A stretch of 23,815 nt of DNA from a virus. The position numbers and the translations under genes were made by a program. The stretch spans positions 1 through 23,815 of the IMG/VR virus record IMGVR_UViG_3300020186_000392; one strand, 5' to 3'. This document shows positions 13,066 to 20,044 of this stretch, piece after piece. The notes beneath the pieces are model-generated. The model had not been told where the DNA came from, made no database searches, and worked only from the letters and a program-made list of their open reading frames with translations. How positions within the stretch are numbered: position 1 is the stretch's first letter; each line of letters begins with the position of its first letter.

Positions 13066-14239
13066 TTTAATCAGCAATGGCGCAACCATCCACCAACCAG
13101 ACGAACTCAAGAAAAAACTAGAGTCTGGTCGTCCATTGCGTGTCAAGTACGGCATCGACCCTACCGCTGCTCACGTTCACCTGGGTCATCTCGTCGGACT
13201 ACTCAAACTCAAGCAATTCATTGATGCGGGTCATCGTGGCGTAATTATTATCGGTAATTTCACCGCTCTAGTGGGCGATCCTACCGGACGCGACCAAACA
13301 CGCGCACGCCTCACACCAGATCACATCAAAGCCAACAGCGAACATTACTTGGATCAAATCAACAGAGTTATTGACCTGTCCGCTTGCGAAGTACACCACA
13401 ATGGTTCATGGTTTGCTCCTCTGCATTTACAAAATGCAATTGAGTTGATGTCCAACACCACAGTAGGACAATTACTCGCACGTGATGATTTTGCCAACAG
13501 AATAAAGTCCCAAGAACCAATACACTTGCATGAACTTCTCTACCCTGTCCTGCAAGGGTTTGACAGCGTACAGATCGCCGCAGATGTGGAAATTGGTGGT
13601 AACGATCAGTTATTCAACTTCATGCTTGCTCGCGATATGCAGAAAAAGGCGGGTCAAGATCAACAAGTCTGCATTACCGTTCCCATTCTAGTCGGTACAG
13701 ATGGCGTGCGTCGGATGGGCAAAAGTCTTAATAATTACATTGGGTTAGATGAAGAAGCTGATTCTGTCTTCTCCAAAACAATGAGTATTACAGATGAACT
13801 CGTTCCCGACTGGTGGAGATTGCTTCCCGTTGATGACCAGAAAATACCAGAAGCAGAGCCAATGGTTCAAAAGAAGGCATTGGCGTTCAGACTTGCGAAA
13901 TTCTTGCATGGCGAATTGATTGCGTTAGATGCAGCAAACGCTTGGCATAGAAGGTTTACATTACGTCAAGACCCAGAGGACATTCCTGTTGTTGACATTG
14001 CCCGTATCATGCTCAAAGATGGGCGTATGGGTATCTGTAATGCTCTGAAGGCTTGCGGATTAGTTACATCAAACAACGAAGCAAGAAAGATCATATCCCC
14101 CACTTCGGGCAATAGCGGAGTAACTGTTGGGTCGGATATGATAAAAATTGAAGACTCAACAGTTCAAATTATCATCGAAGATGGAATGATTCTACGAGTT
14201 GGAAGGCGCAGAATCGTTCGGATACATTTGACGGATTAG
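13052..14239 (+). CDS. tyrS: tyrosyl-tRNA synthetase
   Basis: A 395-residue class I aminoacyl-tRNA synthetase that charges tRNA-Tyr. The HIGH motif appears as HLGH at 43-46, after YGIDPTAAHVH; the KMSKS motif is RMGKS at 221-225. GGNDQLFN carries substrate-binding residues of TyrRS. An S4-like RNA-binding domain (about 328-395) is present and complete, so the enzyme looks functional; length fits the bacterial TyrZ-type enzymes. No tRNA gene is visible in the window, so it should act on a host tRNA or one encoded elsewhere in the phage. GAGG precedes the ATG, inside the zinc-ribbon gene. Its 3' end overlaps the opposing methyltransferase by 48 bases. Confidence 0.93.
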   Translation: MSLFDLISNGATIHQPDELKKKLESGRPLRVKYGIDPTAAHVHLGHLVGLLKLKQFIDAGHRGVIIIGNFTALVGDPTGRDQTRARLTPDHIKANSEHYLDQINRVIDLSACEVHHNGSWFAPLHLQNAIELMSNTTVGQLLARDDFANRIKSQEPIHLHELLYPVLQGFDSVQIAADVEIGGNDQLFNFMLARDMQKKAGQDQQVCITVPILVGTDGVRRMGKSLNNYIGLDEEADSVFSKTMSITDELVPDWWRLLPVDDQKIPEAEPMVQKKALAFRLAKFLHGELIALDAANAWHRRFTLRQDPEDIPVVDIARIMLKDGRMGICNALKACGLVTSNNEARKIISPTSGNSGVTVGSDMIKIEDSTVQIIIEDGMILRVGRRRIVRIHLTD

Positions 14240-14953
14240 TTTCATATTGTGTTCATAACTAATCGGGTTAATCTCAAATCCGACAGGAACTCGTCCCATT
14301 TTGAGTGCAACAAAGGCTGTTGTGAAATTACCAAGAAAGAAATCAGCAACAATGTCGCCTGGATTAGAACTATAAGCAATCATCTTTTCGACTAATTTGT
14401 CGGGAAGTTTGTTTTTGTTCTTGACCTTGCCTGGCTGATACTCCTTGTTGATTGTCCACACGTCTTCCATATCTCTGTACAAAGGGCTTCCAGATGCGTC
14501 ACGTTCGCTTGTAAAGCGACAATGTGTGTTGAATGTCACTTTGTCCTTCGGAGTCTTTTTAAGGTACAGTATGTGATAATGGGACGATACGTACTTGCGA
14601 CTGCAAAAGACTCCGAAATTGAATTTCCATATCAAATGGTTGATTGTATGAAAACCAACTTCATCAATTGCTTCTAATACAAATTTGAGGTTGGTCCAAC
14701 CAGAAACTACGTACATTGAGCCAGTTGGCTTGAGTACACGCATTGCTTCTGACATCCAAGCCATTGTAAATGATTTGTAGTCTGGCGGGGCTTCTACGTA
14801 ACCGTCTATGACATTTTCTTCTTTGCGATTATAATGTTTATCGAAAGTAGATTCTTGTATGCCGAATGGGGGATCACACAAAACAATATCGACTTCTTCA
14901 TCTGTAAGATATTGTTTGGAACCAGAGATACAGTCTGTGTTATAGATTCTCAC
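14192..14953 (-). CDS. DNA methyltransferase, N6-adenine/N4-cytosine class (beta order)
   Basis: A 253-residue methylase with the catalytic motif DPPFG at residues 27-31 and, near the C-terminus, GDIVADFFLGNFTTAFVALK followed by GFEI, a variant of the FxGxG AdoMet motif. The catalytic motif preceding the AdoMet motif marks the beta class (CcrM-like order), unlike the Dam-type gene at 10796. The target recognition region lies in between (about 100-190). No cognate restriction enzyme is beside it, so it is probably a solitary phage methylase. It is convergent with TyrRS and overlaps it by 48 bases. Confidence 0.85.
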   Translation of the reverse strand: MRIYNTDCISGSKQYLTDEEVDIVLCDPPFGIQESTFDKHYNRKEENVIDGYVEAPPDYKSFTMAWMSEAMRVLKPTGSMYVVSGWTNLKFVLEAIDEVGFHTINHLIWKFNFGVFCSRKYVSSHYHILYLKKTPKDKVTFNTHCRFTSERDASGSPLYRDMEDVWTINKEYQPGKVKNKNKLPDKLVEKMIAYSSNPGDIVADFFLGNFTTAFVALKMGRVPVGFEINPISYEHNMKLIRQMYPNDSAPSNS

Positions 14954-14983
14954 GTGTAGGTGTATTCGGTTTGTTGATTGGGG

Positions 14984-15012
14984 TTGATTTGCATAGCAAA
15001 ATCTCTTATAGT
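14984..15012 (+). promoter_or_regulatory. sigma70-like promoter for the ferritin-purF operon
   Basis: TTGATT (14984-14989), a 17-base spacer and TATAGT (15007-15012). Transcription from about 15019 would leave only a short leader before ATG 15031. It sits in the gap between the divergent methyltransferase and the plus-strand operon. Confidence 0.45.
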
Positions 15013-15030
15013 GTAAACTATATTATAGTA

Positions 15031-15294
15031 ATGAAAACTAATCACGAACCCATTATTTTATACATTCGTAAAGCGATCTCTGAATGTAAAGAAGATTACG
15101 TGTTAAATGACGTAAAGCAACATCTCCATGCCGCCTTGTCTGCTGTGCAAAAAGTTGGTAAAAAGAGGTCGGCAATGGAATCACAATCCAAATCGTTCGC
15201 AGAAGAAGCAAAAAAGAAAAACGATAAATGGATGCAAATGCTCAAGGATGGGTTAAAGATTAAACCAATGGAGGAACCAAATGAACAAGAGTGA
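15031..15294 (+). CDS. small helical protein, 87 aa
   Basis: The start ATG 15031 is preferred over TTG 14971, because the upstream extension overlaps the probable promoter. The product is charged and helical: IRKAISECKEDYVLNDVKQH, then a Lys/Gln-rich coiled-coil-prone segment and an acidic end. Not recognised. No ribosome binding site is evident, perhaps because the transcript starts only about 12 bases upstream. The last 14 bases overlap the ferritin-like gene, which has its GGAGG inside this gene. Confidence 0.55.
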   Translation: MKTNHEPIILYIRKAISECKEDYVLNDVKQHLHAALSAVQKVGKKRSAMESQSKSFAEEAKKKNDKWMQMLKDGLKIKPMEEPNEQE

Positions 15295-15706
15295 TTTGAT
15301 TAGCCGTTTGAACTTTGACATACAAAACGAATACGCACATATGCACTTTTACATGCACAGTGCCGCAATGGTTGAAGGGCTACACCGTCAGGAACTTCGT
15401 GAGTTCTTCATGGAACAAGCCGCAAGTGAGATGAAACACATTCAAGCATTTGCCGATATGATCGTTGGCTTGGGCGGCAAGCCAAATTGTTTGCCATCAT
15501 CCTTCCCAGATCATATGTCATCGCCAAATGACATACTGGAATATGCCTTACGAATGGAAACAGAAGTTGTTAACAATTATGCAGAACGCATGGACCAAGC
15601 TGCCTCACTAGGCGGCGCAGATGGCAAATGGGTTGAAGCGTTCTTGGAAAACCAGATCATTGATAGTCGAACTGATGCAGATAATATCCGTATGATGAGG
15701 AAGTAA
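15281..15706 (+). CDS. ferritin-like diiron protein
   Basis: A 141-residue four-helix protein of the ferritin/bacterioferritin type. Expected iron ligands are present: E17 (helix A, NEYAHMHFY), E50 and H53 (helix B, SEMKH), E93 or E95 (helix C), Q125 and D128 (helix D, LENQIIDSRTD). The positions match E17/E50/H53/E94/Q127 of E. coli FtnA, with Asp where Glu130 is usual. Function: oxidation and storage of iron in the cytoplasm, or peroxide protection; a role in phage infection is inference. The C-terminus is about 20 residues shorter than FtnA, lacking the fifth helix. Strong GGAGG upstream; it ends 3 bases before the next gene. Confidence 0.8.
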   Translation: MNKSDLISRLNFDIQNEYAHMHFYMHSAAMVEGLHRQELREFFMEQAASEMKHIQAFADMIVGLGGKPNCLPSSFPDHMSSPNDILEYALRMETEVVNNYAERMDQAASLGGADGKWVEAFLENQIIDSRTDADNIRMMRK

Positions 15707-15709
15707 TCT

Positions 15710-16210
15710 ATGTTCGTATTGAGTTACTTTGAACAAGATATTGATCAAAGCACAATTGAAATTATTGCGGTCAGCTCAAGCAAAGAACTTCTAGAACAAA
15801 AAAAAGAAGAGTTGCTTGGTCCGTCAAGAACTTATCGCAAAGCATATGAAGAGTTCAGGGATAAATCCAAAAATAAAATTCGAGAGTTTTGTGAACGTAA
15901 CAGATTGGATTTAAGGGCAAAGCATCGTTACAATCCTGCGTACCAAGGATTTGGCGACATACAAGGTGCAAAATTCACCAAACATTATGAAGATGAAGTT
16001 ATTGAAACTTTGGTTTGTCAATATTATTTATTTGATGGCAAACATGAAGAATCTTTATTCGGATACAATTTGGATAAAGACAAGTTGACAGAATCTCTTC
16101 CTGTGTTTGCCCCGCCTAACGCTCCAGGTAAAGTATATTGTGAAGAAAGTTGGGGCGGGCAAGGACTGACCATTACTGAGGTAGAGGAGATCAAGCCATT
16201 TGTGCAATAG
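15710..16210 (+). CDS. hypothetical protein, 166 aa
   Basis: Not recognised. It starts with a beta strand (MFVLSYFEQDIDQSTIEIIAV), followed by a long charged helix (about 28-70) and a C-terminal part rich in aromatic residues. GAGGAAG lies upstream. Its 3' end overlaps the purF start by 13 bases and carries the purF ribosome binding site, so purF translation is coupled to this gene. Confidence 0.55.
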   Translation: MFVLSYFEQDIDQSTIEIIAVSSSKELLEQKKEELLGPSRTYRKAYEEFRDKSKNKIREFCERNRLDLRAKHRYNPAYQGFGDIQGAKFTKHYEDEVIETLVCQYYLFDGKHEESLFGYNLDKDKLTESLPVFAPPNAPGKVYCEESWGGQGLTITEVEEIKPFVQ

Positions 16211-17553
16211 TAGGTATCGCTGGAGTTGATGAGGCATCCTATCTAACCTTCTTGGGGCTTCACGCTCTACAGCATAGAGGTCAGGAAGGTGCGGGAATTG
16301 CGGCTAGTGACGGAACAGATTATTCCGTACTGAGACGACGTGGATTAGTTGCTGATATCTTCCAAGAAGAAGTTTTACGAGGACTTAAAGGATCAGCAGC
16401 AATTGGACACACACGGTACTCTACCAGTGGTGGTGACACCGATTGTAATTTACAGCCATTGACCATGCGCAGTCGCATGGGATGGACTGCCGTTGCTCAT
16501 AACGGCAATTTGACAAATGCCAAAGAATTAATTGAGAGATTGGAAAAAGAAGGCGCAATTTTCCACACAACCTCCGACACAGAAGTTATTTTACACGTAA
16601 TGGCAAGATGCCGCGATATTCCGCTCCCAGATGCCGTAGAACATGCCGTTGGTCACTTAGATGGCGCATATTCATTATTGATAATGAATCAAGACTATAT
16701 GATCGCTGTGCGTGATCCTTATGGATTCCGCCCACTGATCGTTGGAGATTGTGGAGACGGGAAAGCATTTGCTAGTGAGACGGTTGCATTTGATTTGATG
16801 GGCGGAACACCTGAAAGAGAAGTCAGACCTGGCGAGATGATTGTTGTTGATCTGAAAAGAAAAACAATGACATCCAAACAAGTTTTGCAACCAAAATCAC
16901 CAAGTCGATGCGTATTTGAGTTGATTTACTTTGCGCGTCCAGATAGCGAAGTATTCAGCGTTCCAGTTTATCAGGCTCGTAAGTCTTTAGGAAGAAGATT
17001 AGCGAAAGAACAGCCAGCAATTGCTGACATTGTAGTTCCCGTTCCTGACTCTGGCGTGGCGGCTGCACTTGGATACGCAGAAGAACTTGGATTGCCTTTT
17101 GAAATGGGAATAATGAGAAGTCACTATTCCCAAAGAACCTTCATTCAACCCAAACAATCTATGCGGGAATTAGGTGTACGTCTCAAGTTGAGCGGAGTTA
17201 AATCCGTCATTGAAGGCAGACGCATCGTTGTGGTTGATGATAGTCTTGTTCGTGGGACTACGGCAAAAAAGATTATCAAGATGTTGAGGGATTGTGGGGC
17301 GGACGAAGTGCATTTACGTGTTTCCTCTCCGCCAACAATAAGCCCTTGTTTTTATGGCATGGATACGCCCACAAAAGGTCAATTAATTGCTTCTAATCAA
17401 GATATAGAAGGAATACGTGAATATATCGGAGCGGATAGTTTGGGATACCTGAGCAGAGAAGGGTTGTCTCAGGTATTCGGCAAAGGTTATTGCAGTTCTT
17501 GTTTTTCGGGTGAATATCCTACACTTGTACCACTAACCATCAAAAATCATTAA
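16198..17553 (+). CDS. purF: amidophosphoribosyltransferase PurF, ATT start codon
   Basis: First committed step of purine synthesis: PRPP plus glutamine to phosphoribosylamine. A 451-residue protein with an Ntn glutaminase domain (about 1-230) and a phosphoribosyltransferase domain with the PRPP loop VVVDDSLVRGTT near 343-355. The nucleophile Cys must follow the initiator Met: codon 16201 is TGT, giving CAIVGIAG, and the codon before it is ATT. An in-frame TGA at 16177 excludes ATG, GTG or TTG upstream; TTG 16252 would delete the active site. AGAGGAG lies 8 bases before the ATT. Cys238, Cys384, Cys432 and Cys435 match the 4Fe-4S ligands of B. subtilis PurF, so this is the iron-sulfur type. 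Confidence 0.92.
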   Translation: MCAIVGIAGVDEASYLTFLGLHALQHRGQEGAGIAASDGTDYSVLRRRGLVADIFQEEVLRGLKGSAAIGHTRYSTSGGDTDCNLQPLTMRSRMGWTAVAHNGNLTNAKELIERLEKEGAIFHTTSDTEVILHVMARCRDIPLPDAVEHAVGHLDGAYSLLIMNQDYMIAVRDPYGFRPLIVGDCGDGKAFASETVAFDLMGGTPEREVRPGEMIVVDLKRKTMTSKQVLQPKSPSRCVFELIYFARPDSEVFSVPVYQARKSLGRRLAKEQPAIADIVVPVPDSGVAAALGYAEELGLPFEMGIMRSHYSQRTFIQPKQSMRELGVRLKLSGVKSVIEGRRIVVVDDSLVRGTTAKKIIKMLRDCGADEVHLRVSSPPTISPCFYGMDTPTKGQLIASNQDIEGIREYIGADSLGYLSREGLSQVFGKGYCSSCFSGEYPTLVPLTIKNH

Positions 17554-18368
17554 GGTGGTGTTATCAAATCTCCAACGAGGAGTGTGTATGGAATTTCAAA
17601 GGTTTTACTTGGATTAGTATTTGCTCCAGTGTATTGATTGATTGTCTTTTTGGCAAAATCACCTACGCCAGCGCCAGCAGGATATTCAATAACTTCAGTA
17701 ACCCTGTCGCTTCCATCTACTGTTATTTTCTGGAATTGAAATAGTCCAGAACGTCCATACAGTAATTCCCAATCCTTCAAAACTACTGTGTAATCAAATC
17801 CTGCGTCAGTAATTATTTCTTGATCGACTACAAGACTCGTATCCAATTCTACCAACAATGCTACTGAATCAGGATCAATTGATACAATATTGTGTCTGGA
17901 GAAATAACCAGGAAGTTGAGCAATTCCAGCCTTCTTATTGAATCTTAACTTTCGTTCCGCTCCACCATTCTTGATGTAAGTTTTCCAGTTGCCTCTTGCG
18001 CGTTTGGACCTTAGTTTTACATAACTTCCGGTCTTGCCATCGGTCGCCAAACTAGCTTCATACAAAGCAGAAAAAGTAGCATCATTATTCAAAGCATCAA
18101 CAATTTCATTAGGTTTTACTGATGCAATATTAGCTGCCGTTGTTGTTACGTCAACGACGAGGATTGTCCAAGAATGACCAGCGTCAAATGAATAATACAA
18201 GGTCAAATTTGGAATACCCGTTAGGTTGTATGGACCTAAGTTCCATGCAATCATTTCAATCGCACTGTTTGTATTGCCTTTGACTCTAAAGTTTAAACTC
18301 AATTGACGGTCGCCTAAAAGAAGCGTACCCACAAATTCACTGTCAAACACATTCTGATAATAAGGCAT
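17550..18368 (-). CDS. probable virion structural protein, 272 aa
   Basis: Beta-rich soluble protein with many short strands and few Cys, such as LTLYYSFDAGHSWTILVVDV and a Gly/Ala-rich C-terminal half. The composition is typical of tail, neck or fibre proteins but no family is identified. AGGAAAA precedes the ATG. It lies 12 bases downstream of the interrupted membrane gene and overlaps the end of purF by 4 bases on the opposite strand. Confidence 0.55.
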   Translation of the reverse strand: MPYYQNVFDSEFVGTLLLGDRQLSLNFRVKGNTNSAIEMIAWNLGPYNLTGIPNLTLYYSFDAGHSWTILVVDVTTTAANIASVKPNEIVDALNNDATFSALYEASLATDGKTGSYVKLRSKRARGNWKTYIKNGGAERKLRFNKKAGIAQLPGYFSRHNIVSIDPDSVALLVELDTSLVVDQEIITDAGFDYTVVLKDWELLYGRSGLFQFQKITVDGSDRVTEVIEYPAGAGVGDFAKKTINQYTGANTNPSKTFEIPYTLLVGDLITPP

Positions 18369-18380
18369 GGTTTTTCCTAC

Positions 18381-18693
18381 TTAATTTAATGGTATATAGG
18401 CGTCGTCAAATTGATTTGGCATTATCGATATGTTGACATCAATATGGTGAACTACCCCGCCGCTAAAGACGGCGGGGCTTCCGATCCAACCAATAGCCCA
18501 AATTTTATGGGTCTTACATCAGGGCAATCGGCTATCCCTCTCGTTCGCTTCGCTCGCTCCCTACAGGGCAAACTTTTCTCATTCAGAGAAAAGTAGGGGT
18601 TTTCTCGCCGCCGTAGATAAAAATAATAATTGGAACTATAATTAGTCCTAATTTAGCAGTTCTTCTGATTATATCAGGGTCTTCACAATACAT
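18381..18693 (-). pseudogene. small membrane protein split by a mini-element (48 aa when restored)
   Basis: ATG 18693 has AGGAAAA upstream. The first 27 codons (MYCEDPDIIRRTAKLGLIIV then PIIIFIY) run to 18613. Read into the element, the frame ends after 7 more codons. Removing 18447-18612 joins Tyr27 to a further 21 codons (HIDVNISIMPNQFDDAYIPL and Asn) ending at TAA 18381-18383. The product would have one membrane helix (about 15-27). The following structural gene has its own binding site 12 bases on, so the operon spacing is also restored. Function unknown. Confidence 0.78.
18447..18612 (-). mobile_element. IS200/IS605-like mini-element, copy 3 (second subfamily)
   Basis: A 166-bp element read leftward. 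It lies 3' of TCTAC (18617-18613 on the minus strand) and ends GGTAGTTCAC at 18447. The left end has a CCCTAC/GTAGGG stem enclosing CTTTTCTC/GAGAAAAG; the right end has GGAAGCCCCGCC with a GC-rich terminal hairpin. Only the architecture, the AAGACC and GAAGCCCCG boxes and the GTTCAC end are shared with copies 1 and 2, so it belongs to a different subfamily. No protein is encoded. Bases 18478-18545 reappear, inverted, at 23748-23815 with one mismatch. The candidate guide beyond the right end is CATATTGATGTCAACA. Confidence 0.82.
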
Positions 18694-18711
18694 TGGTTTT
18701 CCTCATATGGA

Positions 18712-19251
18712 TTAATAACCCCAAAGCATACGAAATTTATTCCAGAAACCTTCCATCTTTTGTCGATTGTCATCAATCCTTACAACTCTTTGTTCTACTA
18801 ATCGTTTCTTCTCAACTTGGATTGCCGCTTCGTGGAACATATTTACCGCATCTTCCCATACTGGAAATGGTGCATATGCCTTCAATTCGCCCTCAACTTC
18901 AGCAAATACCAGATAACCATTATAAGTAGCTTTCAATTCACTGACTTTTTCATCATAAGTCTGTGATGTAATAACCAAATTGATTCCTACTTTCAAACCA
19001 TCAAAATGATATCCACGCTCAACTGTCGTCCACTCATCAGGGTCTTGAACTGATAGCTTGTCATCGTAAATCATTTCCTCTTCACGATAATACGGATCAA
19101 AATACTTGTCTCCGAACGTAGATTGAGATATAATAGGCTTGCCTAAATATTTTGCTATCATCAACAATTTTTGAGTTACTTGTTTTTTCGTTGCTTCAAC
19201 AACACGTTGTTCTATCAACGCCTGAACTTTTTCCTTCAACTTGTCTTGCAT
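18712..19251 (-). CDS. hypothetical protein, 179 aa
   Basis: Not recognised. A charged N-terminal helix (KLKEKVQALIEQRVVEATKK) that may form a coiled coil, a middle domain with many Tyr/Asp residues and a basic C-terminal helix ending FRMLWGY. No membrane segment. It lies 5 bases after the glycosyltransferase gene and is followed by the interrupted small membrane gene, in one minus-strand operon leading to the structural protein at 17550. A virion role is possible by neighbourhood only. Confidence 0.55.
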   Translation of the reverse strand: MQDKLKEKVQALIEQRVVEATKKQVTQKLLMIAKYLGKPIISQSTFGDKYFDPYYREEEMIYDDKLSVQDPDEWTTVERGYHFDGLKVGINLVITSQTYDEKVSELKATYNGYLVFAEVEGELKAYAPFPVWEDAVNMFHEAAIQVEKKRLVEQRVVRIDDNRQKMEGFWNKFRMLWGY

Positions 19252-19256
19252 AATTA

Positions 19257-20024
19257 CTATTTATCTCTTATTTTCAACATTGCAATTTTTTTCTTTCTCA
19301 AACTATTCGCAAATTGCTTCCAGTTCTGTGTAAAACAATGGTAAACAATAAAATCTTTTCTATTCCAGGCTTTATATGACTCAGGATTAAATAAATTAAC
19401 TACATCTTTTTCATCCATCAGCCTGTATTTCAATCCTTTTTGTGCAACATAATAACATATCGCAAATGTTTCTTTATGATAACATCTCCTGTTACTTCCA
19501 AATAACCATGGAGTTAATGCACATTTCTCATTCTGCAACCTATTACACGTAGGCACTAAGAAATTTGAAGCCCATTCACGAATAGTCCCATTGTTCCATA
19601 GAGTTAGCCCACCATTAAAAACAGTTGAACCGACCTCAAGAAAAGAATAATTCCAATCTGGCGTATTGACAATCCAATCATCTTGTGCTGCCGCAAAATC
19701 TACATCATTATACTTGTCAAATATCTTTTCAATGTCATCAAATATAAACGTATCACCATCAATATGTAAAACGGACTGTTCTTTACATTCAGCAAGATAT
19801 TCACGATTCAAACAAAAATAACCTTTTGAATCTTGTGATGGCTGACGATAAATAACTTCAACATTCAATGAATCTGCAAATAATTTTGGTTCACCATTCC
19901 CGATTACAAACACTCTAATCTTTATAGTTTTATTGTAATTGCGCAGCATTTTGATGCTGGTCAGCACCATACCAGAATAAAAATGATCCGTGGACGTTAA
20001 ATAACAACAGACTCGATCCGACAT
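19257..20024 (-). CDS. GT-A fold glycosyltransferase (GT8-like)
   Basis: 255 residues from ATG 20024; a TTG at 20051 would add 9 residues but overlaps the divergent protease start. SDRVCCYLTSTDHFYSGMVL is the N-terminal nucleotide-sugar-binding part. VLHIDGDTFIFDD contains the metal-binding D-x-D (D89, D91), and FNGGLTLWNNG follows, the acceptor-side motif of GT8-like enzymes. A His-containing C-terminal segment (VYHCFTQNWK) fits the last metal ligand. It would transfer a sugar from a nucleotide donor to a phage protein, DNA or host surface glycan; donor and acceptor are unknown. Confidence 0.72.
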   Translation of the reverse strand: MSDRVCCYLTSTDHFYSGMVLTSIKMLRNYNKTIKIRVFVIGNGEPKLFADSLNVEVIYRQPSQDSKGYFCLNREYLAECKEQSVLHIDGDTFIFDDIEKIFDKYNDVDFAAAQDDWIVNTPDWNYSFLEVGSTVFNGGLTLWNNGTIREWASNFLVPTCNRLQNEKCALTPWLFGSNRRCYHKETFAICYYVAQKGLKYRLMDEKDVVNLFNPESYKAWNRKDFIVYHCFTQNWKQFANSLRKKKIAMLKIRDK

Positions 20025-20044
20025 ATACACTAATGGAGTATCAC

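Noticed and set aside
16463-16690. Small inverted repeats in purF (7-8 bp arms)
   Set aside because: Short arms of this size are expected by chance over 24 kb.
16252-17553. PurF starting at TTG 16252
   Set aside because: This would delete the catalytic Cys and the first strand of the glutaminase domain; the homologous sequence clearly continues upstream to 16198.
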